This document shows, in pieces, positions 1-10,204 of a stretch of 64,000 bases of DNA. A program made the position numbers and the translations under genes. Numbering within the stretch: the first letter of the stretch is position 1; the number at the start of each line of letters is the position of its first letter. Source of the DNA: Alopecurus myosuroides (lineage: Eukaryota; Streptophyta; Magnoliopsida; Poales; Poaceae); the NCBI GenBank assembly GCA_028641055.1, contig CM054062.1, forward strand, positions 143,284,144 through 143,348,143. The letters run 5' to 3'. The notes beneath the pieces were generated by a model. The model saw only the letters and a list, made by a program, of their open reading frames with translations, was not told the DNA's origin and made no database searches.

Positions 1-845
1 ATAGGAAGTAGTGATGGTTTTGGCTAGCTCTCCCGCCCATACAATCTAGATTATTGAGGTCGAGTTCGAAAGTCTAGGTCGAGGAATGCGATATCTTTTG
101 CGGTATCAAAGGATGGGGCGAGCCCTTTTGTTTAGTGCTTTGGCCAACCCTCGATTCAAGAGTAGCGAATTGAATTGATTTTCTTCCCCGGCACGGGGAC
201 CCGAAAGCTAGTTATCAAGCCCTTTCAGTTTGCTTGTTTGAATCTCCTTCTCTTTAATTGCGACCCGGCCTTTCTACAATCCTACTTTATTTAGAGAATC
301 GAGCCTCTAGCGGCCTTTAACCACCTGTTGCAGGTAATCTATCGTTCAAGTCCTAGAATGCAGGTACAAGGCGTTTTGATCAACAAGAAGTTGGCACTTT
401 CGGTCGTGACGCCAGCCTGTGGCAAAACACAAATAGTAAATTTCATCAAGATCCCGGCTCCGCCTTTAGCTGATCAAATACTTTCGTACCTCCACAGCAC
501 TGCTTCCTTTAGGGCTTGCCCACTGCTATAGTGAACCGCATCTCTTATAGATGGCCCCGGGACCACCTTCTTTCTAGTAGGCGGGAGAAAAGCGTTCCTT
601 TCAAAAAAGCGTTCACCGGTATCAGTTTATTCGGAACTGGATTCAATACCTGCTGGCGCAAAGGAAAACGAATACGAATTGACTCTCGGTTTAAAAGCCA
701 TCCCGCCCGCTTCCTGGCTCCTTTAGAAAAGTAGTGGAATCCTACAAGTTATTAGTTATTACCGGGTTTCGGTCCTAGAGAGGAGAAGAGTGCCAGTCCG
801 ATTCAAATACTCTTACTTTAGTCTTATTTCGTAGGCCCCAGCTTC
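1..845. other. Non-coding DNA resembling plant organelle (mitochondrial) sequence
   Basis: No convincing coding region is present; the two short ORFs (328-531 and 516-734) match no family I know. The mixed composition, short purine-rich runs and lack of transposon signatures resemble plant mitochondrial intergenic DNA, so a nuclear insertion of mitochondrial DNA is possible. This is a judgement of style only: no mitochondrial gene is recognisable. The stretch meets copia gag sequence at roughly 845-860, so it either interrupted that element or lies at its broken edge. Confidence 0.3.
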
Positions 846-1014
846 AGTTCTTTTTCTCGTGTAAAACAGTCATCACGCTGCTGAAATCCGCCGCGAGGTG
901 ACCGCTGATATCCACGGCGATATACACCACCGCGGCCGCGCGTAGCGGCGTTTGCAGAAGATTCAAAACCACCATTGTGTGGTATTCCTTGCACCTCTGA
1001 TCTTGGGCAAGGAC
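846..1014 (-). pseudogene. Copia gag, downstream portion (glycine/arginine-rich), cut off by LINE insertion
   Basis: Read on the minus strand, this continues the copia gag ORF that stops at 8554 on the far side of the LINE. It first gives the continuation AQDQR and then, after a small frameshift, a Gly/Arg-rich tract (GGFESSANAATRGRGG, then RRGYQRSPRGGFQQR). That tract is typical of the region before the zinc knuckle in Ty1/copia gag proteins. The knuckle itself and pol are absent; the match fades near 850, where organelle-like DNA begins. Non-functional. Confidence 0.7.
999..1014. repeat. Target-site duplication, 5' copy (LINE insertion)
   Basis: GATCTTGGGCAAGGAC is repeated exactly at 8554-8569, directly after the poly(A) tail of the LINE. 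A perfect 16-bp direct repeat flanking a poly(A)-ended element is the expected mark of target-primed reverse transcription. It fixes both LINE boundaries. Confidence 0.95.
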
Positions 1015-1056
1015 ATCTGGAGTTGCCGAGTAGTGCTTGGAGTTTTCAAAAACGGT

Positions 1057-1581
1057 ATGCCGTTTTTCACGGAGGAGGGCGATCCTGGGGCGGACGTCGC
1101 CACTGCCTCACCTGCTAGCCATGGCTGGTCCTCGGCGGTGGGTGGCCGTTTCTGGGCCCTTGCTGACGACGACGATGAGGATGCTGTGGAGCTGGGTTCG
1201 CATGAGGGGGACTCGGAGAGGTCTTTCGCGTCGTTTTGTGCCACTCCGGCGTCAGTCATCGGGCGGGATCTCCCGGTGGCGTCTAGTGGAAGGGCGGCTA
1301 AGAAGGCTGCCAAGATCAAGGCTCAGTGGGAGGCGGCGCGGCAGGTAATGGCGGTTTCGCCTTCCTATGTTTGTACGCAGGTTTCAAGATCCAGTAGGTC
1401 GCCAATCAAGCTACCTGCATTTGTGCCGACGACCACGGTTGATGATGGTTTGGACGAAGAAGGATGGACGTTGGTACAACACCGGAGGCAGGCTTCGAAG
1501 GGATCGCCGGGGTGCAGATCAACTGCATCGAGTTCAAAGGTTTCATCTTCTCCATTTTCAAAACGGGACGTTGGATCCTGA
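1057..1581 (+). CDS. Leading small ORF of the LINE (unknown function)
   Basis: A 174-residue ORF in the 5' region of the LINE. An in-frame ATG lies upstream at 952, but it falls in copia DNA, so the first ATG inside the LINE (1057) is used. The protein has an acidic patch (ADDDDEDAVE), a short basic Ala/Lys helix (RAAKKAAKIKAQWEAA) and a C-terminal DEEGWTLVQHRR segment. Similar acidic-plus-Trp segments occur in grass LINE and retrotransposon proteins, from memory. No domain with known function is visible. It could be a separate small ORF or the displaced N-terminus of ORF1. The ORF is open, but whether it is translated is unknown. Confidence 0.45.
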   Translation: MPFFTEEGDPGADVATASPASHGWSSAVGGRFWALADDDDEDAVELGSHEGDSERSFASFCATPASVIGRDLPVASSGRAAKKAAKIKAQWEAARQVMAVSPSYVCTQVSRSSRSPIKLPAFVPTTTVDDGLDEEGWTLVQHRRQASKGSPGCRSTASSSKVSSSPFSKRDVGS

Positions 1582-1672
1582 TCCAAAGTTTGGAAGGTGT
1601 GTGATCAACGGGACTTTTCAAATCGGGACATTGGCTCCCGATCAGAGGTTTCAAAGGATCGTGATGAACGGC
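1556..1672 (+). repeat. ~60-bp imperfect direct repeat in the LINE 5' region
   Basis: Two consecutive copies (about 1556-1612 and 1615-1672) share the order TTTCAAA-CGGGAC-TTGG-CC-GATC and end near GTGATCAACGGG / GTGATGAACGGC. Tandem blocks upstream of ORF1 often mark LINE internal promoters, but no promoter element is recognisable here. The repeat spans the stop of the small leading ORF. Confidence 0.55.
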
Positions 1673-1860
1673 CATTGGGCTGTCATACGGTTTCTATCTG
1701 ATCTGACACGAACGGTGGCCTGGGCCGTGGGGTCAAGGCCCGTGTGGTTTCGGGATTGGGGATATACCCGACTGGTCATGGTGTCCGGCCTCTCCTAGGG
1801 TTTCTGTGGAAGAGTGCCGCCGACTCGTCTCGGATCGTCTGCGCTCGATGCGAGGTTACG

Positions 1861-4679
1861 ATGGCCGGCCGTGGTGCAGGTCGTGCTTACAATGGCGGCC
1901 AGCACTTTCAGGGTTTTGGTGGAAACTACGAAGAGGGCGGGCCGAGTGGCCATGCTGGTCGCGGAGCCAACGCTCAAGGTGCGGGTGTTGCAGTTCAGAA
2001 CACCGTGGCGCAGCAAGGTTTGGTCAGGCCTTTTGGGGGTACCAACGCTGCTCCAGTGGCTCCGATGGCGGTGCCGTTTGCGTTCAACGCGGCTGCCGAT
2101 GGGCAGTTCAACCAAGGACAGAGGGCACCGATCCAGAATAATGGTTTCTATGGGGGACGTGGAAGGCAACGGTACGAGAACCAGGGTCGAGGATTTCCTC
2201 GATGTAGGGGAGGAGTTGGAAGAGGTTTTGGCAATGGCTATGTTAGAAGAGATGGTCCTGTTAGGGCTGTTGTTAATGGGCAAGACGGGTGGTTGCACCT
2301 GTTGTTAATCCGGTTCCTGTGGTGAATCATGTTGCTCCTCCAACTCAGACTTTGCGGACTACTGTTGCTGATGTTGCACCTATTAATAACGCTCCTCTTG
2401 ATGGTACTGCTGTGGGGCAAGGACCAGGAGGGAATTATCGAAACCAGCAAGCTCATGGGGTTCCAGTAGTTGTGGGAGCTCAAGTTAGGGACAGTGGGGC
2501 TCAGGTTGTTCCTTCTGCCCAACATGCTGATGCTCTGGTGAAAGCAAAGAATGTTGATAAACATAGGTGTTTCAGGTGCGGGTTGAGTGGACATGCGTTG
2601 GGTGATTGTGATACTGAGATGTGTCTGATTTGTGAGAATAAGAAGCATGTTGATGGTTCTCGCAAGTTGTTGTCGGCACCAAAACCACCTCTTATTCAGT
2701 ATGGTTTTGCTCATGAAGAGCTCATGTTTTTTGGCGTTCAATGCTCTGAGACTTACAGGACAAAGTTATTAAATCATCGGTTAGCCTCGTTGGTGGTGAC
2801 CGGAGGGGATCTGAGTATACCACAAATCATTTGTCAACTACAACGGCTGGTTCCTAGAGGTAAATTTCAGTGGGTTGTTACAAGGAAATGTCACAACATC
2901 TTCCAAGTCCAATTTCCTTCCAAGCAAGACCTTGAGAGGCTGCAGGTGTTTGGTACTTTTTGTGTGCCTAATAGTCCTTGTAAGTTGACTGTGGAGGCGT
3001 GGTCTAAAAAAATTGAACCAGAGGATACCTTACCAGATTTTTGGGTGAGAGTCTGGGGTATTCCAGAGGATCATCTCGGTGATTACCTTGCTATGTGGTC
3101 TGTTGGTTTTCTATTGGGAAAACCAGTGAGTATTGATATGGAGTTTACGAGAGAGAAGAGAATTCTGAGAATTCTTGTTGGGTGCCTTGACTATACTAAA
3201 ATACCTACAACTTTTCCTCTTTTTATTAAAGATGGATTATATAGGTTGGCTTTTGAGGTTGAGGGGGAGGATCATACTACTCCTGATGTCATTATGGCTG
3301 ACAATGATAATACCAAGGATGATGATGATGGCCGTGCTGATGATTTTCAAGACGCTCTTGATAAGGAAGCAAGTCAGAAAAGAACAAGGGGGGTGGGGTC
3401 TAATGTGGACTCGGGCGGTGATCCTATGCTTGATCAAGGTGGTGGTTCTGTTGGGAAACACAATCAGCTAGGGGGAGTGGTTTTCTCTCCACAAGTTAAG
3501 GAGTTCTTTGCTAAGGCGAGAGAGGAGATTGACCTTTTTTTTTCGGGAATTGATGGTGCGTTGGATGTTGCTGCCTGTTATGAGGAGACCAAGATGCTTA
3601 CTGACCCTCCTTCTGATCTCAATGATAATGATAAAGTGGTTGTCACGGGTGCTGATCATATTGGTGTACAACGTGTGGCCTCAGGTTCTGTTAATTCTGA
3701 TGGTGCATTGGTTGCGGGGCACGATTGTCTGCCTGCTGCCTCTGCCGCGTCGATGGGGCAGGCTGCCGCGGAACCACGGCAGGCTGCCGTGGCCTCACGG
3801 CACCATGCTACGGGGGCTGTACCTGCCGGGTGTCTGCCTGCTGCGGTTTCTCTGTCACAACCGGAGGATGATCTAGATGCTGGCCAGGGAGAGATGATGA
3901 GTACAGTACCTCGGTTTGATTCTTCTAGGCCTGAGAAGAAAGGAGATGGGCGGTGTGTTGACAGTGTGGCATCTCCTATGATTGACATTGCTATGGACGT
4001 TGCATCTGTTCCGGATTCTAGGAAGAATGCCGAGGGGTTCTTCTCTGATCCTCAAAGGAATTCTTTTACTGGACGGCGTTTATTTTCTGAGGTGGAGGTA
4101 CCGATACAGTCTCCGACTATTGGGTCATCTGTGAGGCATTCACACGAGGAGATTATTGCATTTGGCGGGATTTCGGACCCCTCATCGGCGGGGTTACGCT
4201 CAAGTGCTAGGATCCGAGGTCAACCTGACGCGGATATCTCTATCCAGGAGAGGGCATCCTTACGTGCAGCTCAACGAGACGATTTAAGTTCAGGTATTAC
4301 AGCAAGTTTTTCATTTGCTTCTTTACCTAATGATGCTATAATTTCTCGTGCGGCTAAGTTGGGTGTTTCGTTAGGAAAATCTGTAGAGGAGGTGAACACA
4401 GCGGTTAATTCTCGTAAACATATTGAAACTTCAAGGAACTATGTGGTTCTTAAAAATAATTTAGAGACTGTGGTACCCTCTAGTTCTTCTAGTCTAGTTT
4501 TACAGAAGGCTGCTAATCTCTGTGAGGATATTGATTTAGAAAATGATAATGAGGATGGGAATTCGTTGGAGATTCCTATTATTTCTTTGAAGTATACTAA
4601 GAAGTCCAAGACAGTTGTGTCTACTGGACTTTTTCCTAGGCGTAGTGCCAGACTGAATACCAATAGAAAGAAAAAGTGA
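1861..4679 (+). pseudogene. LINE ORF1: RNA-binding gag-like protein, one frameshift
   Basis: ORF1 encodes the nucleic-acid-binding protein of the LINE ribonucleoprotein. It starts at ATG 1861 with a Gly/Arg/Asn-rich N-terminus (MAGRGAGRAYNGG) and runs to about 2285. There a one-base change moves the frame, and reading continues from 2289 to 4679 for a further 796 residues. A CCHC knuckle CFRCGLSGHALGDC (C-x2-C-x4-H-x4-C) lies at about 2570-2611. A second, degenerate knuckle follows (CLICENKKH, final Cys replaced). A DUF4283-like region precedes and follows them (for example KFQWVVTRKCHNIFQVQF), and the C-terminus is basic. The stop is six bases before the ORF2 ATG. Without the frameshift the protein would be about 940 residues. 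Confidence 0.8.
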
Positions 4680-4684
4680 GTGAG

Positions 4685-7600
4685 ATGAGAGGTTTTATTT
4701 GGAATTCAAATGGGTTAGGAGACACGGCTAAACATCTTGCTATTAATGAAACTGTTAGGGAGAATAGTATTGGTTTTTTTTGCCTTATTGGAGACAGGAA
4801 GATCAAATTTTTCTGCACATTTTTTACGTCACCTTGTGGGGGGGGGGTCGATTTTACGTGGTATTGTTTACCACCCCATGGGAGATCGGGGGGTATTCTA
4901 GCAGGTTTTAACCCTGCTACCATCTCTGTTATTGATGTGTTTGCGGGGGATTTCTGTGTTAAATTTCATTTGAAGTCTAAGGAAGATGGCTTCCAATGGG
5001 CTTTTGTGGTGGTCTATGGGGCTGCCCAAGAAGATAAAAAAACCTGCTTTCCTTGCGGAGCTGGTTCATATTTGTGAGGGGGAGTCACTACCAATGTTGA
5101 TTGGGGGGACTTTAATATTATTAGAAGAAGAGAAGAAAAAAATAATGATAATTTCAATGCTCGTTGGCCAGTGATTTTCAATGCAATTTTAGAGAGTCTG
5201 GATTTGAAAGACTTAGAGATGTCAGGACGTCAGTATACGTGGGTGAGTAGAGATCCTTCTCCTACTCTCAAAAATCTAGATAGATTTTTGGCTACTGTTG
5301 AGTGGGAACAAAAATACCCTCTCGTGTCGGTTCGGGCTCTAACTAGGACTGAGTCTGATCATGTTCCTTTACTTATTGATTTTGGATTACCTGCTCATGT
5401 TGGGAATTCATCGGCATTCTCTTTTGAGTTGGCTTGGTTTGCGCGAGAGGGTTTTTTTGGATATGATTAAAGAAAAATGGAATGAAGTGACCATTGGGTC
5501 GAATCCTATTTAAATTTGGCAATATAAAATTAGATACCTACGGAGTTTTCTGAGAGGTTGGGCTAAACATATTAGTGGTGAATATAAAATTCAGCGAGAT
5601 CGTCTTTTGTTACTTATCAATGAATTAGATATCAAAGCCGAAACGTCTCCTCTTAGTGAGGAGGAATGTGAGGCTAAGAGACAGGCAGATGATTTCTTGA
5701 CTAAGCTTCATAGAGAATAGGAATCTAAATAGGCTCAACGTGCAAAAGTGAGGCATGTACAGCAGGGTGGGAGTAATACTAGATACTTTCATTTAATTGC
5801 TAATGGTAAACATAGGAAGAAAAAGATCTATCAACTAGAACAAGATGAAGGCACCATTGTGGGGCAAGAAAAATTGAAATGTTTTATTTCGAATTATTAC
5901 AAGGGTTTATTTGGGGCATCGGCCCCATCCTCTTTCTCGCTGGTTGAAACTTTTACTGAGGATTTACCTCAGGTATCTCCAGAAGAAAATCACCATTTAA
6001 CTTCTTTGTTCTCTGAGCAAGAAGTTTTTGATGCGATTTCTCAAATGGAACATAATAAGGCTCCAGGTCCTGACGGTTTTCCTGCTGAATTTTATCAGAA
6101 TTGTTGGGAGTTCATCAAGTTTGACTTGATGGGTATGTTTGCTCAATTACATGCGGGCAATCTTCCGTTATTTAAACTTAACTATAGTGTTATTACTTTA
6201 CTACCTAAGAAGGAAGATGCATGTAGGATTGAGCAATACAGACCAATTTTCCTGCTCAATGTTAGTTTCAAGATTTTTACTAAAGTGGGTACAAATAGGG
6301 TGACTACTATTGCTCAGAAAGTGATTAAACCATCTCAGACAGCTTTTCTTCCTGGTAGGAATATTCTTGAGGGTGTTGTAGTCTTACATGAAACCATCCA
6401 TGAGCTTCATAGGAAGAAAATGGATGGGGTAATATTCAAAATTGATTTTGAAAAGGCTTATGATAAAGTAAATTGGGCTTTCCTTCAACAAACTTTGCGT
6501 ATGAAAGGTTTTAGTCCAACTTGGTGTGAGTGGGTTTCTCGTTTTGTGCAAGGAGGGAGTGTTGGGATTAGAGTTAATGATGACATTGGTCATTTCTTTC
6601 GAACTCTAAAAGGATTGAGGCAGGGAGACCCCATGTCTCCAATTTTATTCAATCTGGTTGCAGATATGTTGGCAGTTCTTATTGCTAGAGCTAAGGAGGA
6701 TGATCAGGTGGGTGGTTTAGTGCCACATTTAGTGGAAGGGGGAATATCGATTCTTCAATATGCTGATGATACTGTTCTTTTCTTAGAACATGACCTAGAC
6801 AAAGCTGTCAACATGAAGTTAATTTTATCTATGTTTGAACAATTGTCCGACCTAAAGATAAACTTTCATAAAAGCGAGATATTTTGCTTTGGTAAGGCTC
6901 GTGAGCATATGGATGATTACCGTTGTATCTTTGGATGTGAAATTGGTAATCTACCTTTCAATTATCTTGGCATACCAATTCATTATAGGAGGCTCCTTAT
7001 TAAGGAATGGAAGGTCGTTGAGGACCGTTTTGAGCAGAAACTGAGTTCTTGGGCTGGAAAATTATTATCTTAGGGGGATCGGCTTGTGTTAGTTAATTCG
7101 GTGTTGTCTAGTCTACCTATGTTCCTGTTTTTTTCTTTGAGGATCCTATTGGGGTACGAAAAAGAATAGATTTTTATAGATCTCGATTTTTCTGGCAGAG
7201 TGTTCATGCCAAAAAGAAATATCGCTTGACAAAGTGGAATATTGTTTGTCGACCTAAAGATCAAGGTGGACTAGGTATAGAAGTTTTGGAGGTTAAAAAT
7301 CGATGTCTTTTAAGTAAATGGTTGTTTAAATTATTAACCGAGCAAGGAATTTGGCATGATATTTTGACTAATAAGTATTTGGGTGATAAGACTTCGGCCG
7401 AGTTGGAGGCTAAACCTACAGATTCACCTTTTTGGAAGGGTATTTTGCGGGTTAAGGATGATTTTTTTCAAACATGTTAAATTCACTCTTGGAAATAGTG
7501 AGAGAATTAGGTTTTGGGAGGATTGTTGGCTAGGGGATTTACCTCTTGCTATCCAATACCCTTCGTTATACTCAAATGTGAGTAATAAGAATGTTTTAGT

Positions 7601-8363
7601 GTCCAATGTGATGGGTCAATTACCTCCTGCTTTGCATTTTCGTCGTGCTCTAGTTGGAGACAAATGGGAGCGATGGTTGCATCTAATGGATAGGTTAATG
7701 GATGTTTCTTTGACTGATAATCAGGATGGGTGCCGTTGGACGCTCACTAACTCTGGAATTTATTCTGTCAAATCATTATATGCGGAAATTATGAATGAGG
7801 ATGTTAGATTCCTTAAAAAATATTTGTGGAAATTAAAGGTGCCTTTGAAAATAAAGATTTTTATGTGGTTTTTATCCAGGAAAGAATTGCTGACTAAAGA
7901 TAATCTAGCTAGGAGAAATTGGGATGGGTGTAAAAAGTGTGTGTTCTGTGGAGCTAATGAAATGGTTACTCATCTTTTTATATCCTGTGATTTTTCTAAA
8001 AAGATTTGGAGGCTTGTGCATTTTACTTTTAGTATCTCACCTCCTGCTAATGTTCCAAATTTGTTTGGTAATTGGTTGTGTGGAGTTGATAATGGTTCGA
8101 AAGCACTTATACGCATTGGCGTATGTGCTTTATTGTGGACTGTTTGGAATCACAAAAATGGGATTATTTTTAACAATGAGAAAGTTGGGAATTTTTTGCA
8201 GGTTATCCATCAGGCCAACTATTGGATGCATCAATGGTCTCATCTTCTGCCAGAGGACCAGCGTGTTCGTTTGGATGGTGGATGCACTCGGATGATGGCG
8301 GTTGTTCAGGCTATCTTCAGCAAGGGTGGCTGGTTGCTTAGTAAACGTCTTTGTCATGGCTAG
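4685..8363 (+). pseudogene. LINE ORF2: endonuclease-reverse transcriptase, multiply broken
   Basis: ORF2 supplied target nicking and reverse transcription. The first ATG (4685) opens MRGFIWNSNGLGD, the start of the AP-like endonuclease. The endonuclease C-terminus is seen at 5171-5470 (GRQYTWVSRDPSPTLKNLDR and TESDHVPLLIDF). The reverse transcriptase is open at 5748-7073, with NKAPGPDGFPAEFY, GLRQGDPMSPILFNL and the catalytic YADD at 6759-6770. The thumb and a Cys-rich zf-RVT cluster (CVFCGANEMVTHLFISC) follow at 7226-8363 in two frames. Breaks include a frame change near 5045, stops near 5508, 5718 and 5730, a TAG at 7071, and a shift near 7450. No RNase H domain follows. Non-functional. Confidence 0.9.
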
Positions 8364-8507
8364 TCTCATGTTGATGGGGTTAGATCACTGGACATCATAC
8401 TGCAAATTTTGTATCTCTGCTTGTCTCTCTAGGGCTGTTGGGTTCCTACGAGAGTGGTCATTGCTTGTAAGCTAAACTTGGATGATGAATGTTTAATAAA
8501 AGCCGTA

Positions 8508-8553
8508 TGCATCAACATGATGCAGAGGCTGGGTTTGCCTTTTCAAAAAAAAA
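8508..8553 (+). other. LINE 3' stem-loop and poly(A) tail
   Basis: A perfect 7-bp stem (TGCATCA at 8508-8514, TGATGCA at 8518-8524) with a 3-nt loop lies just downstream of AATAAA (8495-8500). A pyrimidine-rich stretch and nine A residues (8545-8553) follow, abutting the target-site duplication. A 3' stem-loop of this kind is a plausible recognition site for the element's own reverse transcriptase; that role is inferred. Confidence 0.7.
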
Positions 8554-8569
8554 GATCTTGGGCAAGGAC
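8554..8569. repeat. Target-site duplication, 3' copy (LINE insertion)
   Basis: Exact copy of the 16 bases at 999-1014, directly after the LINE poly(A). On the minus strand it lies within copia gag, encoding the end of YAQVLAQD. Confidence 0.95.
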
Positions 8570-9163
8570 CTGAGCATACAGATCAGTTAGAGATATCGGC
8601 GTGGTCATGAGACCAATGGCGCCGACAAGGCAATCATAGTCTGGTCCGAGACCATCAAGGATGAAAGGGACGATCTCTTCGTCGTCTAAGGGCTTCCCTG
8701 CAGCAGCTAGCTCATCGCCAATCCCTGACATCTTAGAGAAGTAGGCCGGGGTTGCCATGTTCTTTTTTTTTGTATTGGCAGTTGCAATCCTTAGGTTTGT
8801 GATCTTCAAGCGACTTTGGGAGGCGAACATGTCCTCGACTTCCTTCCAGACTTCGGCGGCGTGCTCGTAACGAATCACGTGTGTAAGAATTTCTTTGGAT
8901 AGCAAGTTGACGAGGTAGCTGAGAACCTGTTGATCGCGAAGGAACCAGCTATCATACTCTGGATTGGCCCGTTGGGCTGTTTTGTGTGTGCTGGCGGAAA
9001 GCATCTTGGGCGGCATCGCCTCAGTGCCCGCGGCAATCCCGAATAGCTACGCCCCTCGTAGGGGCGGTAGCACCTGTGCCCTCCATAGCGGGTGGTTGGT
9101 CCGGGTGAGTTTCTCCGATGGTTCCTCCAATGATGAGTCGGACGAGCTTGAGAAGGTTGCCAT
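8554..9163 (-). pseudogene. Copia gag polyprotein, N-terminal part (UBN2-type), split by the LINE
   Basis: Minus-strand ORF beginning at ATG 9163-9161 (MATFSSSSDSS). It encodes the capsid-like gag domain of Ty1/copia elements, with recognisable LTRTNHPLWRAQVLPPLRGA, then DSWFLRDQQVLSYLVNLLS, AAEVWKEVEDMFASQSR and DEEIVPFILDGLGPDYD. A single in-frame TAG at 9049-9047 interrupts the usual GAQLFG motif, suggesting a CAG-to-TAG change. The ORF then reads openly into the LINE insertion at 8554 and resumes at 1014. Gag packages the element RNA; this copy cannot make it. Pol is not in the window. Confidence 0.88.
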
Positions 9164-9249
9164 GATCGGCGGCAAGAACGATCGGGTGTGGTAGGGTTTT
9201 TAGGGTTTTGGCCGGTAGATGCTATCTGGATGTCCGGAAGAGGTTTAGG

Positions 9250-9261
9250 CTTCTGATACCA
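9250..9261 (-). other. Copia primer-binding site (initiator tRNA-Met type)
   Basis: On the minus strand the sequence immediately after the LTR is TGGTATCAGAAG. This matches the usual copia PBS complementary to the 3' end of initiator methionine tRNA. It directly abuts the LTR end (GACA), which fixes the LTR boundary and the orientation of the element. Confidence 0.85.
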
Positions 9262-9414
9262 TGTCAAATCGACTTGAAGCGTTTCTACTCGGTGCATATA
9301 CCGAGCCGCATATCTTGTATATATAGGTGGAGGCAATGCGGCCTTAGGCAATTACAATAGGATTAGGACTGTAGTCCAAGTCGGTTTTATCACAACTAAC
9401 TTGGGTTACAAACA
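9262..9414 (-). repeat. Short copia 5' LTR (153 bp)
   Basis: Read on the minus strand it begins TGTTTGTAACCC and ends TTTGACA next to the PBS, with a TATATATA promoter-like motif near 9305-9313. At about 153 bp it is short for a copia LTR. The outer edge (9414) is inferred from the TG start and from the LINE sequence that begins just beyond it. The partner 3' LTR is not in the window. Confidence 0.65.
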
Positions 9415-10204
9415 TAACTCTAATAATGTACGGGAGCCCATTGCGCGCAACTGGTTATTCACCATGGTTGATACCCTACCGCGCGATCAGCTCATTCGTA
9501 TGAGCGTAACACTTTGGGCGTTGTGGCATGCACGGAGGAAGGCGATCCATGAGGGGATTTTCCAAAGCCCGTTGAGTACGCATTGCTTTGTGGACAACTT
9601 CCTTTCCGAACTGAGTTAACTGAAAGAGAAGAAGGACTCGACGCACCCAGCTAGGGTAACCGCACTCGGGAAACCTAGATGGATTCCCCCGCCAGAGGGC
9701 ATATCGAAAGTAAATTCTGACGGGGGAGTTTCTCGGAAGAGGGATCGTGGTGCCGCGATGGCGAGTTCCTGGGTGCGTCGGTGGTGATCTTTGAGGGAAT
9801 CACTGACCCCGGAAGTCCTCGAAGCACTAGCGGTAAGGGAGGGGCCAAACCTTGCACATGTCCTCCACTTACAGAGAATTTGCATGGCAAGCGATTGTCT
9901 TTTAGTAACCAAGGCACCGAAGGAGGGTGACAGGGGAAGATACAGCAGCATCACACATGAAATAACAACTACATAGGAATCCTTCCGAGAGGTGCCGTTT
10001 GTCCATGAGCGTCGGGGCTCAAAGAAGGAGCCACATTCTCTTGCTCAACGAGCGTCGGGACTCGAACAAGGAGCCACATTCTCTTGTTCAACATGTGTTG
10101 GGCTCGCCCTTTGGGCGTTTTGTCTTGCTTGGTGACCCGCTTGTTGGCGTTTGTATCCCTAGAGTTGTAACCTTCTAATAAAGCAAGAACTTTCTAAAAA
10201 AAAA
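9415..10204 (+). pseudogene. 3' fragment of a second LINE with an RNase H domain
   Basis: The segment carries the C-terminal part of a different LINE ORF2. 9400-9619 gives TLWALWHARRKAIHEGIFQ, the connector after zf-RVT. After a stop and frameshifts, an RVT_3-type RNase H follows (WIPPPEGISKVNSDGGVSR, then FLGASVVIFEGITDPEVLEA and REGPNLAHVL). It ends in AATAAA and a short A tail at about 10196-10204. The copia LTR inserted in or beside it. It belongs to a lineage unlike the LINE at 1015-8553, which lacks RNase H. Confidence 0.75.

Larger units (their letters stand above)
1015..8553 (+). mobile_element. LINE (L1-like non-LTR retrotransposon), end-to-end copy with decayed ORFs
   Basis: A 7.5-kb non-LTR retrotransposon bounded by a perfect 16-bp target-site duplication and ending in a nine-A tail. 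The order is a 5' region with a small leading ORF and a ~60-bp direct repeat; ORF1 with a glycine-rich N-terminus and CCHC knuckle; then ORF2 with AP-type endonuclease, reverse transcriptase (YADD) and a C-terminal zf-RVT cysteine cluster. ORF2 has no RNase H domain. Because the duplication sits at both ends, the copy is probably not 5'-truncated. ORF1 has one frameshift and ORF2 several breaks, so it is immobile now. It inserted in a copia gag gene in the opposite orientation. Confidence 0.93.
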
